Source: Prunus persica (lineage: Eukaryota; Streptophyta; Magnoliopsida; Rosales; Rosaceae). From it: a DNA stretch of 64,000 nucleotides. The stretch lies in contig NC_034014.1 of NCBI RefSeq assembly GCF_000346465.2, positions 3,893,385 to 3,957,384 of the forward strand, read 5' to 3'. Under the pieces are notes generated by a model. That model worked only from the letters and a program-made list of their open reading frames with translations, did not search any database and was not told the origin of the DNA. Shown piece after piece: positions 50,783 to 60,463 of the stretch (positions within the stretch are counted from its first letter, which is position 1; every line of letters begins with the position of its first letter). A program made the position numbers and the translations under genes.

Positions 50783-52358
50783 GGGCATGTTTACGTATCA
50801 GTAATGGAGAAAGTAAGGAATCAGATAATTTAGGAATCGGGGAACTACTGAATCGGTATGGGAAGAATCATTCCCATTAAGCTGTTTACTAAACATACGA
50901 AATTAGTAAAGGAATGGGGTTGATTCCCATTGTTATTGTTTACTAATTTTCATGAATCAGAATCCAAATTAATTTGATTACTAAAATGCCCTACACATTT
51001 TCACCACATCACATATATAAAATTCACCCAAAACCAAAAGCTATAGGAAAAGGGGTTTTGAATTAATCAGTAAGAGGGAATCCGTTATCAAAGAAAATTA
51101 TCAGCAATTTATTCTGAACCAAAAGCTAGACAAGCTAACCTGGCTAAGAAATCTTTGATCAAGTGAGATAAAATTCACAAAAGAAGTCACCTAAGGGCTA
51201 AGCAGTTGCAAAGAGCACATCCAAAACTAACATAAGCAAATAAAATTCACAAAATAAACTCCAATAAATATTTATCTTTCACCTACGTAACTAGTAAATA
51301 ATCAAATAATAATAATTTGCATAATCTTCATACGATTAAATACAAAATAGTCAAACTACCAAAAGAAGAGATATATAATCTCCACAAAAGTCATTCACCC
51401 ATTACTCATCAATCGCAATCACTATAAGCCATGCTCCATAAGATTAAATACATAATCTTTTTTTTCTTCATCAGTCATGGTAAAAAAGACCCTCAGCAAA
51501 TCGTGCTCTTTGGCTAAAATATTGGTGATACGAAATACTTGCAAAGGAGTTAGGAATTCTATTTTCCTCAATTCACCACCAAGTTTAGCTTGCATATCAG
51601 CAAGATCCTTCTCTGTTGAAAGAACATTAACCAAACCTGCAAGTTGAGGTGCCATTCCGGCTACGGCTTCAGCCATAAGTCCAAAACTGACGCTGCAATT
51701 GGAACTCCAAACGGCAGCAATCACTTTGTAGTAATTACCTAAACAAACTGCAAGTCTTAGAATAGTAACACTAAGAAATTCATAAACAGAAGATAATGAC
51801 ATTCCACTTTGACAAAATACATTCTGCACCAGCTATAAGATTTTCCAAACCCAATGCCATCTCTCTTCATTCATATACTACCAACATGGTTAACTATGAC
51901 AATATCATCAATTTATTTATCCATGATCATACTTTGTTTTGCGATGAATGTGAAGACAGAAGATAGAAGAAAAAGAAAAAGGTGGATAGATATATAGATG
52001 GAGTGACTTACATAGTTTCTGCTGCTCCAGGGAGGCTGTGTTGTAACGTTAAGGGTTTGAGTTGTTTGAACTCCTTCTGGCGTGTATTTTTATTTTTTTT
52101 AGGGTTTGAGTTATTTTGGAATTATAGTAAAGTGGTAAGGGTATTTTTGGAAGTTAATAAGAGAAAGCAGGAATGGGAATCGTATCGACTAGTCCCCCCT
52201 AGTCGATCTAATACCTAGTTTTGAGGGAATGTGATTACGGATTTTGAGGTGGGGCCCACTTATTTTTTCATTCCTGATTGCAAGTAAACGCAGGGGAAGT
52301 CAGGAATGGAAATCATTCCCTTTCCTCTCATACCCATTACTGATACGTAAACATGCCC
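50783..52358. mobile_element. Harbinger-like element with 25-bp perfect terminal repeats
   Basis: The ends share the first 25 bases, GGGCATGTTTACGTATCAG plus TAATGG, as exact inverted copies. TGA flanks both sides (50780-50782 and 52359-52361), a 3-bp duplication compatible with the PIF/Harbinger T-N-A preference. Length 1576 bp. The inside holds a minus-strand frame (listed separately) but no transposase, so it depends on another element for mobility. Confidence 0.8.
51422..51690 (-). pseudogene. Fragment resembling Harbinger ORF1 (Myb/SANT-like) C terminus
   Basis: The minus-strand frame includes QLAGLVNVLSTEKDLADM and ends with LTPLQVFRITNILAKEHD, DLLRVFFTMTDEEKK and a stop at 51422. It is helix-forming and charged, like the C-terminal part of Myb/SANT-like proteins encoded by plant Harbinger elements. 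The DNA-binding half is missing or sits in an upstream exon that I could not find. The frame continues to 51829 but that part looks like intron sequence. The assignment is tentative. Confidence 0.4.
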
Positions 52359-52390
52359 TGAAAGTAGAAGTCTAATACTGAAGTTCTAAT

Positions 52391-52393
<3 letters not shown>

Positions 52394-52449
<56 letters not shown>
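52394..52449. repeat. (GA)n microsatellite
   Basis: A pure GA run of about 56 bases immediately after the Harbinger-like element. Confidence 0.95.
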
Positions 52450-52451
<2 letters not shown>

Positions 52452-53554
52452 ATTTGTAAAAATAATCACATGTGTGTTTATGTACACTTCTCCACAGTCC
52501 CACAATAACACATTAAGGAAAAATAATCATAAACAGCAAATTGCTTAGCATTTTTGTGATTATCAGTACTCTAGGAAAAATAATCATATGTGTATGTGTT
52601 GTCCATGTATTAACTTGATGAATACTAATTTAGGTGAATATGCTTCTACTTCCAATGCTATATCATGTTGCCCACATCAATTGTAAAAGTTCAAGCCCTA
52701 CAGTCCACCTGCTCTACAGAAAAAATAAAATAAAATAAAATACCCAACCATTTGATACGAAATTCCATTATACATGAAACCTATTTGTTTTGCTACACAC
52801 TCATAGTGTGTTGGGTTCCCTACTAATCCGAGGGGATAAGGCGTGCTTAATGCAATTTCACAACACATACTAAATAGCAATGAATATACTACATCATCTT
52901 GCCCACCTAGCTTAATTTCGATCACAAAATAATTACTTTGATCCCCTGCTAAGTTACAAGCCCACACTATAAAGCTCGGTCATAAAATCCTATTTGTATG
53001 CAATTAAATGTGCAATAATTGCATCAGAAATTGTCTCCAACTTCAACATGTATGTACTTTAGATAAGAAATGCGTGTGTGGAACAAAAGTTTTTCATGAA
53101 ATATGTTTCTGATTGTAGTTTGTTTGTAATTCTCTATGGTAATGACATGTTCATTCCTTCGATTAAAAAAAAAGAAAAAAAAAGATAGAGTGCAAGGGTC
53201 ATGGTGGAACTGATGAGGCATCATAATCAAGAACAAGGTTCAATGAATAATTACTTTGGATTCATTTACTTAATAAATAAATTAAACACATATTTAATGT
53301 TAGATTCATGTATTTTTTTAATGGGTTAACTGGTGATTTGCCCCCTAAACTTGTATCTAACTTTCAATTTACCCCCTATCATTTTTTATTTATTTATAGA
53401 AAATTAAGGATATGTACTTTTTTTTTCGCCAATTTTTCCCTTGCCGTGTAAATCCATAACATTTCTTCCAATTTGCCGTTAAATATGAGAGCAAATGGTC
53501 ATTTTGTACTTTAAAAATAAATGAAAAATAAAATAAAAAACAGAAAATTGAAAT

Positions 53555-53555
53555 A

Positions 53556-53602
<47 letters not shown>
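53555..53602. repeat. (CT)n microsatellite and G-rich tail
   Basis: A CT run with one interruption, followed by a GGGTCTGG-rich stretch up to about 53720. The Pro-rich minus-strand frame here is a product of these repeats. Confidence 0.85.
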
Positions 53603-53607
<5 letters not shown>

Positions 53608-53741
53608 AGGTGCGGGCTAGGATCTGTTGCCACCGCCGGAGGGGAGGGAAGGGATGGGTCTGGGTCTGGGTCTGGAGGCAAGGGTTGGGGGATGGAATGG
53701 GTCTGGGTCTTGGGGGGCAAGGGCTGATGGAAGGGTCTAGG

Positions 53742-55468
53742 TGATATGTCCATAAATTTACACATTTATGTACTCTTTATACTTAGTTTTTGTAGGAGAA
53801 TTTGGTTTTAAAAGGACTTATTACTTTATTTTCTCAATTTTCAGCTTTCTGGAGCAAGTAAATGGTTTTCAACAGAAATACAACTTTTTGGTGGAGTTTT
53901 AGTACAAGACCAGTTGGAGATGAAAGCTAAGATCTTGTTTCACCCATCACCCTAAGCCCCATTACACCTTAGTGAAAGTCCTACTTGATCCAAGGAGAAG
54001 TGTGGTTCCTCATGTGGAGAATATGTGTGGAAGGACTATGGTCGGATGGTTTAAATGTTTTCAAATATGCGATATCTTTCCATGAGATCTTTTATCTATG
54101 TCATGTGCCTTTATTTCAATTATGATGCTCTGATTCCTCTCACATATTTATGAGTGACAATAACTAGTCAAATTTCGAGTGCTTTTATTAGAGTGAACAT
54201 CCTTGATGAGATTTGAAGTTGAAGCTTGTTCTTATTTGGTTATTTAACTTGTGTGAAGCTTAAGTCGTGGGTTGTATTAATGTTGGTTATTTCACACACT
54301 ACATCCAAGTTGTTCAATTAAAGTTTGGTTAACCCTTTGATAATGTCTTGAGTTATTGTTGCTTATTTCTTGGACGTTAGCTAACGGTTAGTGATTATCT
54401 CTGAAATCAATATTGGGAAGTTATTCGCTCGCTTGTTTGCATTGAATCTATGTTCTTTAGTTTTTATTTTTCGTTTTGTTTTGCTCTAGGACTAGCAAAA
54501 TCAAAGTTGTGAGTATTTGATAAGTCCATAAATTTACACATTTATGTACTCTTTATACTTAGTTTTTGTAGGAGAATTTGGTTTAAAAAGGACTTATTAC
54601 TTTATTTTCTCAATTTTCAGCTTTCTGGAGCAAGTAAATGGTTTTCAATGGAAATATGACTTTTTAGTAGTTAACAAGACCAGTTGGAGATGAAAGCTAA
54701 GATCTTGAAGATGATTGTGGAATTTTTCTAGAATTTTCGGAGCAGCCAATGAGAGTAGTCTTTGAAGTTAAGTCGGCATAAGGTGCAATCCCGTCAAAAT
54801 TGTGCTGCTATGGAAGAATGATTATTTAAAGATGCTCCTAATTTTTCCTCAAGGCATGCGATATATGGCTGGAAAGATAAGACAAAGACCTACAATTTAC
54901 ATATTTTTTCTGAATTTTCTTGGAGGAGGAACAACCCCAAACTTGCGTGCAAAGTAACTGGTGTGTTATCCCAATCCAAGTAGGAAGAGAAGTCAATTAC
55001 TTACCCATTTTGGATTGATGTTTTAATTAGGTTTTACTTTATTTTTGGGCTGCTATAAAAATCCAGCCAGGGTAGGAATAGACGTGTGGTGTTTTATTTA
55101 AGCATGAGAAACAACTCCATTGGGGGAGTTACACACGGAAAGACTAGGAAAAATTGGAGATGCCAGAAGAATACCGCAATTGGCTAAGTTTTATTGTTTC
55201 TTCCTTATGTTTTTGTTTATGTCGAATCTATGATTATGTGTAACTAATTTTCTTTTGCTAGGGTATGATGTTGCCCTAGTATGATAATCTAGTTTTCTTA
55301 TTAAGGGTGACTTGTACCCTTAATCTGTCATTCCAATTTTCAACTTCACTATAAACTAAATAACTCTCTCTTTTAGAGTTTTTTTTTTTTTTCTCCTTGT
55401 GGATTCAAGGTACCCTTCCTAACTGAAAACATAGATTTTCTTCTAATTTATGCTTTCGTGCTGCATCA
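53742..55468 (+). mobile_element. Internally deleted LTR retrotransposon (probable Gypsy type)
   Basis: A 196-bp segment at 53742-53937 and a 190-bp segment at 54518-54707 are near-identical direct repeats starting TGATATGTCCATAAATTTAC and TGATAAGTCCATAAATTTAC. The second copy continues as a likely full LTR of about 950 bp, with a TATA box (GCTATAAAAATCC near 55050) and an end CTGCATCA at 55468. Between the copies lies a tail (53938-54517) ending in the TTTTGCTCTAGGACTAGC type of sequence that often precedes the 3' LTR in Gypsy elements. So most of the 5' LTR and all coding sequence appear deleted. Matching target duplications were not found (CTAGG before, AGAAC after). It ends about 270 bp before the second FAD3 start codon. 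Confidence 0.6.
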
Positions 55469-55569
55469 AGAACCCCACAGAAACCTTATCTTAGCTGCTC
55501 TTCTTCTATCACAAGCACAACTACCATTTGCCCAACAATAATTAAGATTTAATTCGGAGCCTAAACACA

Positions 55570-55578
55570 TATAAATAG
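55570..55578 (+). promoter_or_regulatory. TATA box of the second FAD3 gene
   Basis: TATAAATAG, 171 bp upstream of the start codon and about 100 bp beyond the proposed LTR end. A donor-like GTAAGTAG near 55645 and an acceptor (TTACACAG at 55738) may define a small leader intron. Confidence 0.5.
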
Positions 55579-55740
55579 CCAACCCCTTAATCAACCATAT
55601 CAAAGTGTCACGTTATTAGAGACTCCAAGACCAAGAGTGTCTGTTGTAAGTAGTCCTCTTTCATTTCCTCTGTATTTCTTGTATTTTCTTGTTAATTAAT
55701 TTTTTGTTTTTTCTCTTTTCATTTAGTTCATTACACAGAG

Positions 55741-57837
55741 ATGGAGACTAGTGTGACCAGAGGCCAAGCTGATTTTGACCCAAGTGCTCCTCCACCATTT
55801 AAGATTGCTGAGATCAGGGATGCAATTCCCAAACATTGTTGGGTTAAAAATCCATGGAGGTCTTTGAGTTATGCTGTTAGGGATATTTTTGTCATTTTGG
55901 CACTGGCAGCCATAGCCAAATACTCAAGCACTTGGTATGTTTGGCCATTCTATTGGGCTGCCCAAGGCACCATGTTTTGGGCTGTATTTGTTATTGGACA
56001 TGATTGTGGCCATGGAAGCTTCTCAGACTCTCGCTGGCTCAATAGTTTTGTGGGGCATATTTTGCATTCTGCAATTCTTGTTCCTTTTCATGGCTGGTGG
56101 GTTCCTTTATATTTCTTTAAATTCTTGTACCCTAAGCTTCATACAAGCATTGTAAACGTGGTTTAAATAGTTCTATTATAGATAGGGGACTATTGGTTGG
56201 TATCAATTACTATTATCAACTAGCCTAATAGAAAAGGGTCTCGACTTACACACCAACCGTCTTGTTCTAACTCTCATGGCACTTTGATAGTTTGTGTGTG
56301 TGATAAATTCCCCTCCCCTCGTAACTTAAACTATCGCTTGTATTCGGAAAAAATATCCACGTTCTATCAACAAAATATGGATCATATACCATAAATTGGT
56401 ACTTGTGCACAATAATTTCTTGATAACTATTAACATCACAATTTATACTTACAGGAGAATCAGCCATAAAACACACCATCAGAACCATGGACATGTTGAG
56501 AATGATGAGTCTTGGGTTCCAGTAAGTGTTTCTCTTATGATCTCAGTTATATTCTAATGCTTTGTATTTGATATTCAATTTTGCATTTCCTCAACTTGGG
56601 TTTGTTTGTTTTAGATGACAGAGTCTTTGTACAAAAGCTTGCCTAGCAGCACCAAAACGCTGAGATTCACAGTGCCTTTTCCATTCTTTTCTTTCCCTCT
56701 CTATCTGGTTGGAGTTCTTAATTCAATTAATCATACAGATTGAGCTTCTGATTGTGTAATTAATTAGCTTCTAATTTTTGCTTTTGCTTTGTGTAACTGA
56801 AGTGGTATAGAACTCCTGGTAAAGAAGGCACTCACTTCCATCCTAGCAGCGACCTGTTCTCTCCTAATGAAAGAAGTTATGTTATAACATCAACTGTTTG
56901 TTGGATTATTATGGCTGCTTTGCTTTTCCATTTGTCCATTGTGTTTGGTCCTATCCAAATGCTCAAATTATACTTTGTTCCTTATTGGGTAAGTAATTGG
57001 GTTGATCTTTTTTTTTTTTTTTTGGAAGACTTTTCCTATTAAAAGGGGCGATAGTATATTAAACTCACACACACTATACGGATGTTAGGACTCGAACCCA
57101 GGACCTTGCCTGATGGAGTAAATACTCCAAACTACTACAGTAATGAGTCCTTTGCTGGTTGATCTTTTTTGTTAACTAGTACTATCTAATCCAAATTGTT
57201 TTTGTTATATATGTTTGTCTTTTGATCATGCTCTAATTTTTACAGATTTTTGTTATGTGGTTGGACATTGTCACATACTTGCATCACCATGGTTATGAGA
57301 CGAAACTCCCTTGGTACCGTGGCGAGGTAAATGTTTTTTTGTTTGTACTCTAAGAAAAGAAACGTGTTTTGCATTGTGCTTATGTACAAAACGGTGTTGT
57401 TTTTTCAGGAATGGAGTTACCTAAGAGGCGGACTTACAACTATTGATCGCGATTACGGATGGTTTAATAAAATTCACCATGATATTGGGACCCATGTTAC
57501 ACATCACCTATTCCCTCAAATCCCACACTATCACCTAGTAGAAGCAGTATGTTCTCCATTACTTGAGCAAATTGGTTTATTCATTTGTTGGTTTTGAACC
57601 ATTGATTTTAAATATTTGCATGCTTGAATAATTATCTTGCAGACAAATGCAGCTAAGCATGTTCTTGGGAAATATTATCGCGAGCCAGAAAAATCAGGCC
57701 CAATTCCATTTCACTTGGCGAAGATTTTAACTGCAAGTATGAAAGAGGATCACTATGTTAGTGACACAGGAGATATTGTGTATTATCAGACTGATTCAAA
57801 GCGTCTTACATTTTATGAGAAGATGAAATCCTCGTAA
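55741..57837 (+). CDS. FAD3: Omega-3 fatty acid desaturase, endoplasmic reticulum (copy 2)
   Basis: Seven exons: 55741-56096, 56455-56521, 56615-56707, 56803-56988, 57246-57326, 57409-57546 and 57643-57837. They sum to 1116 nt (371 aa). It is closely related to copy 1, with a shorter N terminus ([15 protein letters not shown]) and the same direction. His boxes: HDCGH (87-91), HKTHH (123-127) and HVTHH (290-294), all with intact His. The C terminus KMKSS again fits K-x-K-x-x ER retrieval. The intron that splits HDC|GHG in copy 1 is absent, so exons 1 and 2 are fused; the other intron positions are shared. Introns 1 and 4 carry SINE insertions. The function should be linoleate desaturation in the ER. 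The upstream sequence is retrotransposon-derived, so its expression may differ from copy 1. Confidence 0.96.
56210..56352 (+). mobile_element. SINE remnant in intron 1 of FAD3 copy 2
   Basis: GTGTGTGTGATAAATTCC, then CTTAAACTATCGCTTGTATTC and an A-rich end match the 3' half of the SINE at 45753-45908 (GTGTGTGTGAGAAATCTCC, TTTAGACTTTCGCTTATAC). The 5' boundary is approximate. Confidence 0.55.
57009..57160 (-). mobile_element. tRNA-derived SINE in intron 4 of FAD3 copy 2, minus strand
   Basis: On the minus strand: GGACTCATTACTGTAGTAG (A-box region), GGGTTCGAGTCCTAACATCC (near-perfect B box), GTGTGTGAGTTTAATATAC, and a long A tail (T run at 57009-57024 on the plus strand). Same family as 18922-19059 and 21926-22069. 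It is the best preserved copy of that family here. Confidence 0.8.
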
Positions 57838-59085
57838 TCTTTCGAAGTTAAAATTGTTGTGAATTGTGATCAAGAGATTTTTTTAGTTTATTATAAAATT
57901 TACAATTCCTCTAATTTTGTGTATTTGTTCTAAAACTGAAACCCACATATCAAGCCATCTGAATACCATAAAGGCTCGGTTGAATGAGTTTTCGCCATAT
58001 ATTTCTATAGAAGAAGAAATGAACAACACACAAGGAAAAGAATAATCTAAAATATCATTTGGCAAGCCTCCAAATTGTATGCAGAAAGTCATAGCCTTGC
58101 TTGCTTGTTCTGTAAGGTAGCTACAATGCAATGGGCCATGGCTTCTGATTGATTGTGATGGGAATGTGACCAAAGTTGAAGAGGAAACACAAGACAGAAG
58201 GGCCGGTCGGGGGAACACTGCATTAACCATGAGGCCCAAAACTGTAATGTTTTCTTTTCTTTTAGCCCCTAAAAGCTGACCCTGTTTGAACAAACCAGTG
58301 AAAGGTCGTCATCTTCTTGGGCTGCAGATCCCAAAAACTGTTTCTCAATTAAGCAACTGGCCACACAATTCTCCTCCTCTTGCCTCATGCCTAAATAGTA
58401 ATTACAAAATAACTGCGGAGTCTAGACCACCCAATATTAACCCCTTCACACTGTCACACCACATACATACTACTAATGTATTGGTGACACCGTAACACCA
58501 ACATATTGTGTAATTAATTTACATACGTTATAATATGTATATTTATATTAATATTTTATAGAGAAATTATCGGTGCCCTATTAATATAGTGGTAAGGAGT
58601 TTTGTCTTCATCCAGTTGATTATGAGTTCGCGCCTTGACTTTATAAAGCGTGTATATATATAAGATATGAACTTAACGTATACGTGAATTAGTAACATTT
58701 CACACTATACAATAATTTATCTAAGAATGTGACCAAATATCCATAAGGAGACAGCATATTGTACAAAATTGACTTTACAATCCGCGTGGTAACATGTTCC
58801 CAAACAATCCAATATTCAAATGCAGAGCCCGCCACTTCTCTCTCACTCACTTACTCTGTCATTACCACACTTTTGCAGTTTGCTACTACAAAACAAATTT
58901 AAATCTCTCCTTTTTTCAGCTTTTTTTTTCTTTCTCGACAACTATTCATTCTTTGTTTTTTCACTTTCTCTGTTCCAACTTGAAAGTTGAAACTCCACTA
59001 AACCCAACTCAACTCAAATCACTCACTTACTCACTGTGTTTGTTTCTTCTACTTCCCTTTGCTACTTATCAGCTCAATTTCAAAC
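57838..59085. other. Spacer between FAD3 copy 2 and the TRM-like gene
   Basis: Includes a SINE-like piece at about 58575-58680 with TAGTGGTAAGG (A box) and GAGTTCGCGCC (B-box-like). The last part is C/T-rich (58825-59085) and fits a promoter and leader for the next gene. No gene is seen. Confidence 0.5.
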
Positions 59086-60463
59086 ATGAAGTTGCCAAGC
59101 TCTTCCCCTTCTTTTTCTTCATGTTCCTCATTATCATCAACCTCCACTGCTTTTGATGCAGCTATGTGCAATTCAAAAGGCGCTGCTGCAGGATGCCTTG
59201 CTGGCATTTTCCGCAGAATTCTCTGCTATGGCAGCTTCCCCACATACCCTTCTGATCATATCACAGAAGAAGAAGAACAAGCAGCCAATTCTGCGGAGTC
59301 TTACAAGGATCAGGATTTCAAGTCCATGGAGAAAACAGGGGAGAAAACAGAGAGCGCTGCCACTCCAAGCCTAGTGGCAAGGCTGATGGGGTTGGAGTCA
59401 ATTCCAGATGTCAACTTGGTCAATGGCCAGTCAACCCTTAACTCAATTTCACGTAGCAAATCCATGAATTCTGTGGACCGGTTTGCTGGAGGTGGTGATG
59501 ATCCAATGCAGGCACAACATCGCAAGGTCAAGTCGACGCAGTCGTTTCGAGAGATGCCAACATTTCTTGAGCTTGAGAATGAGGAGTTCTTTATTCTCAG
59601 CTTTGAGAATGAGAGCAAAGTCAAGGAAATAAGATCAAAAGGGAGGAAAGGCGAAATGGGTTGTAGAGAAGGGAAGCAGAAAAGAGCAGGGAAGAGCAAA
59701 AACAATGAAAACATAACAGAAAGAGAGGCAGATAAGAAAAAGAAGCAAGTTCAAGAAGGAAAGAGCAGAAGGGTTTTGAAGGATTTGAATGGGAGGGAGA
59801 TTCTCAGAAGTAGAAGTAGAAGTAGCTCTGATAATCCCAGTAACAAAGTTGGCAATATTAATGGTATAGTTAAAGATTCAAAAAGTGCTTCAATTCCTAC
59901 AATCTGTGATGTTCTTAAGAATGTAGAATCTGAGTGCAGTTCAGAAGATTTAAGCCCAGTTTCGGTTCTTGATTGTGGTCAATTTCTCGTTGATCCAGAA
60001 GCTCCTACCTCAGGTTTGTCTCCTCAATTTTGTACACACCATCTTTCAAACTTAAGCTTGAAATAGTTGTTTCATACAGTCACCAATTATAGCATGGTTT
60101 TAAATTGTAAATTACTTTAAATGTTGCACACCAGATCAAGAAGATTCAGGCTTGCCTTGTCCATGTAAAGACAACGGTTTAATTGGTGATGCAAGAAGAA
60201 CAAAGGCAAGAGAAGGCAAATGTCTCGGATCAAGGAAGAAAGAGTTTCACAGTGGAAAGCACATTGAGATGTGTGGGGAAATTTGTAGGCTGGTTGAAGA
60301 TGAATTGGTTAGCTCAAATTGGATCATACACAACAAAGGCAGTTGGAACCAAGCGGGTTCTGCAGGCATTGGTGCAGATTTTGAGTCTCAAATTCTTGAT
60401 CAATTATTAGACGAGCTGGTAGATCAATTTGCTGACTTACCCTTGAAAATTCAAAACCTGTAA
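59086..60463 (+). CDS. TRM/DUF3741-type protein (LONGIFOLIA-related superfamily)
   Basis: Two exons, 59086-60013 and 60135-60463, sum to 1257 nt (418 aa). A Ser-rich N terminus is followed by TPSLVARLMGLES (93-105), the hallmark motif of TRM (TON1-recruiting motif) and LONGIFOLIA-type proteins. The middle is strongly basic (GRKGEMG, EADKKKKQVQEGKSRRVLKDL), and an acidic C-terminal region (about 345-415, with EICRLVEDELV and QILDQLLDELVDQFADLP) resembles the DUF4378 end. TRM proteins recruit the TON1-TRM-PP2A complex to microtubules and influence cell and organ shape; the role of this short member is inferred only from the motifs. The ATG at 59086 is the first in frame. The second exon is joined as TCAG|GT...CCAG|AT. 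Confidence 0.8.

Noticed and set aside
53521..53765. Pro-rich and Ser/Leu-rich frames on both strands
   Set aside because: They are translations of the (CT)n and GGGTCTGG repeats.
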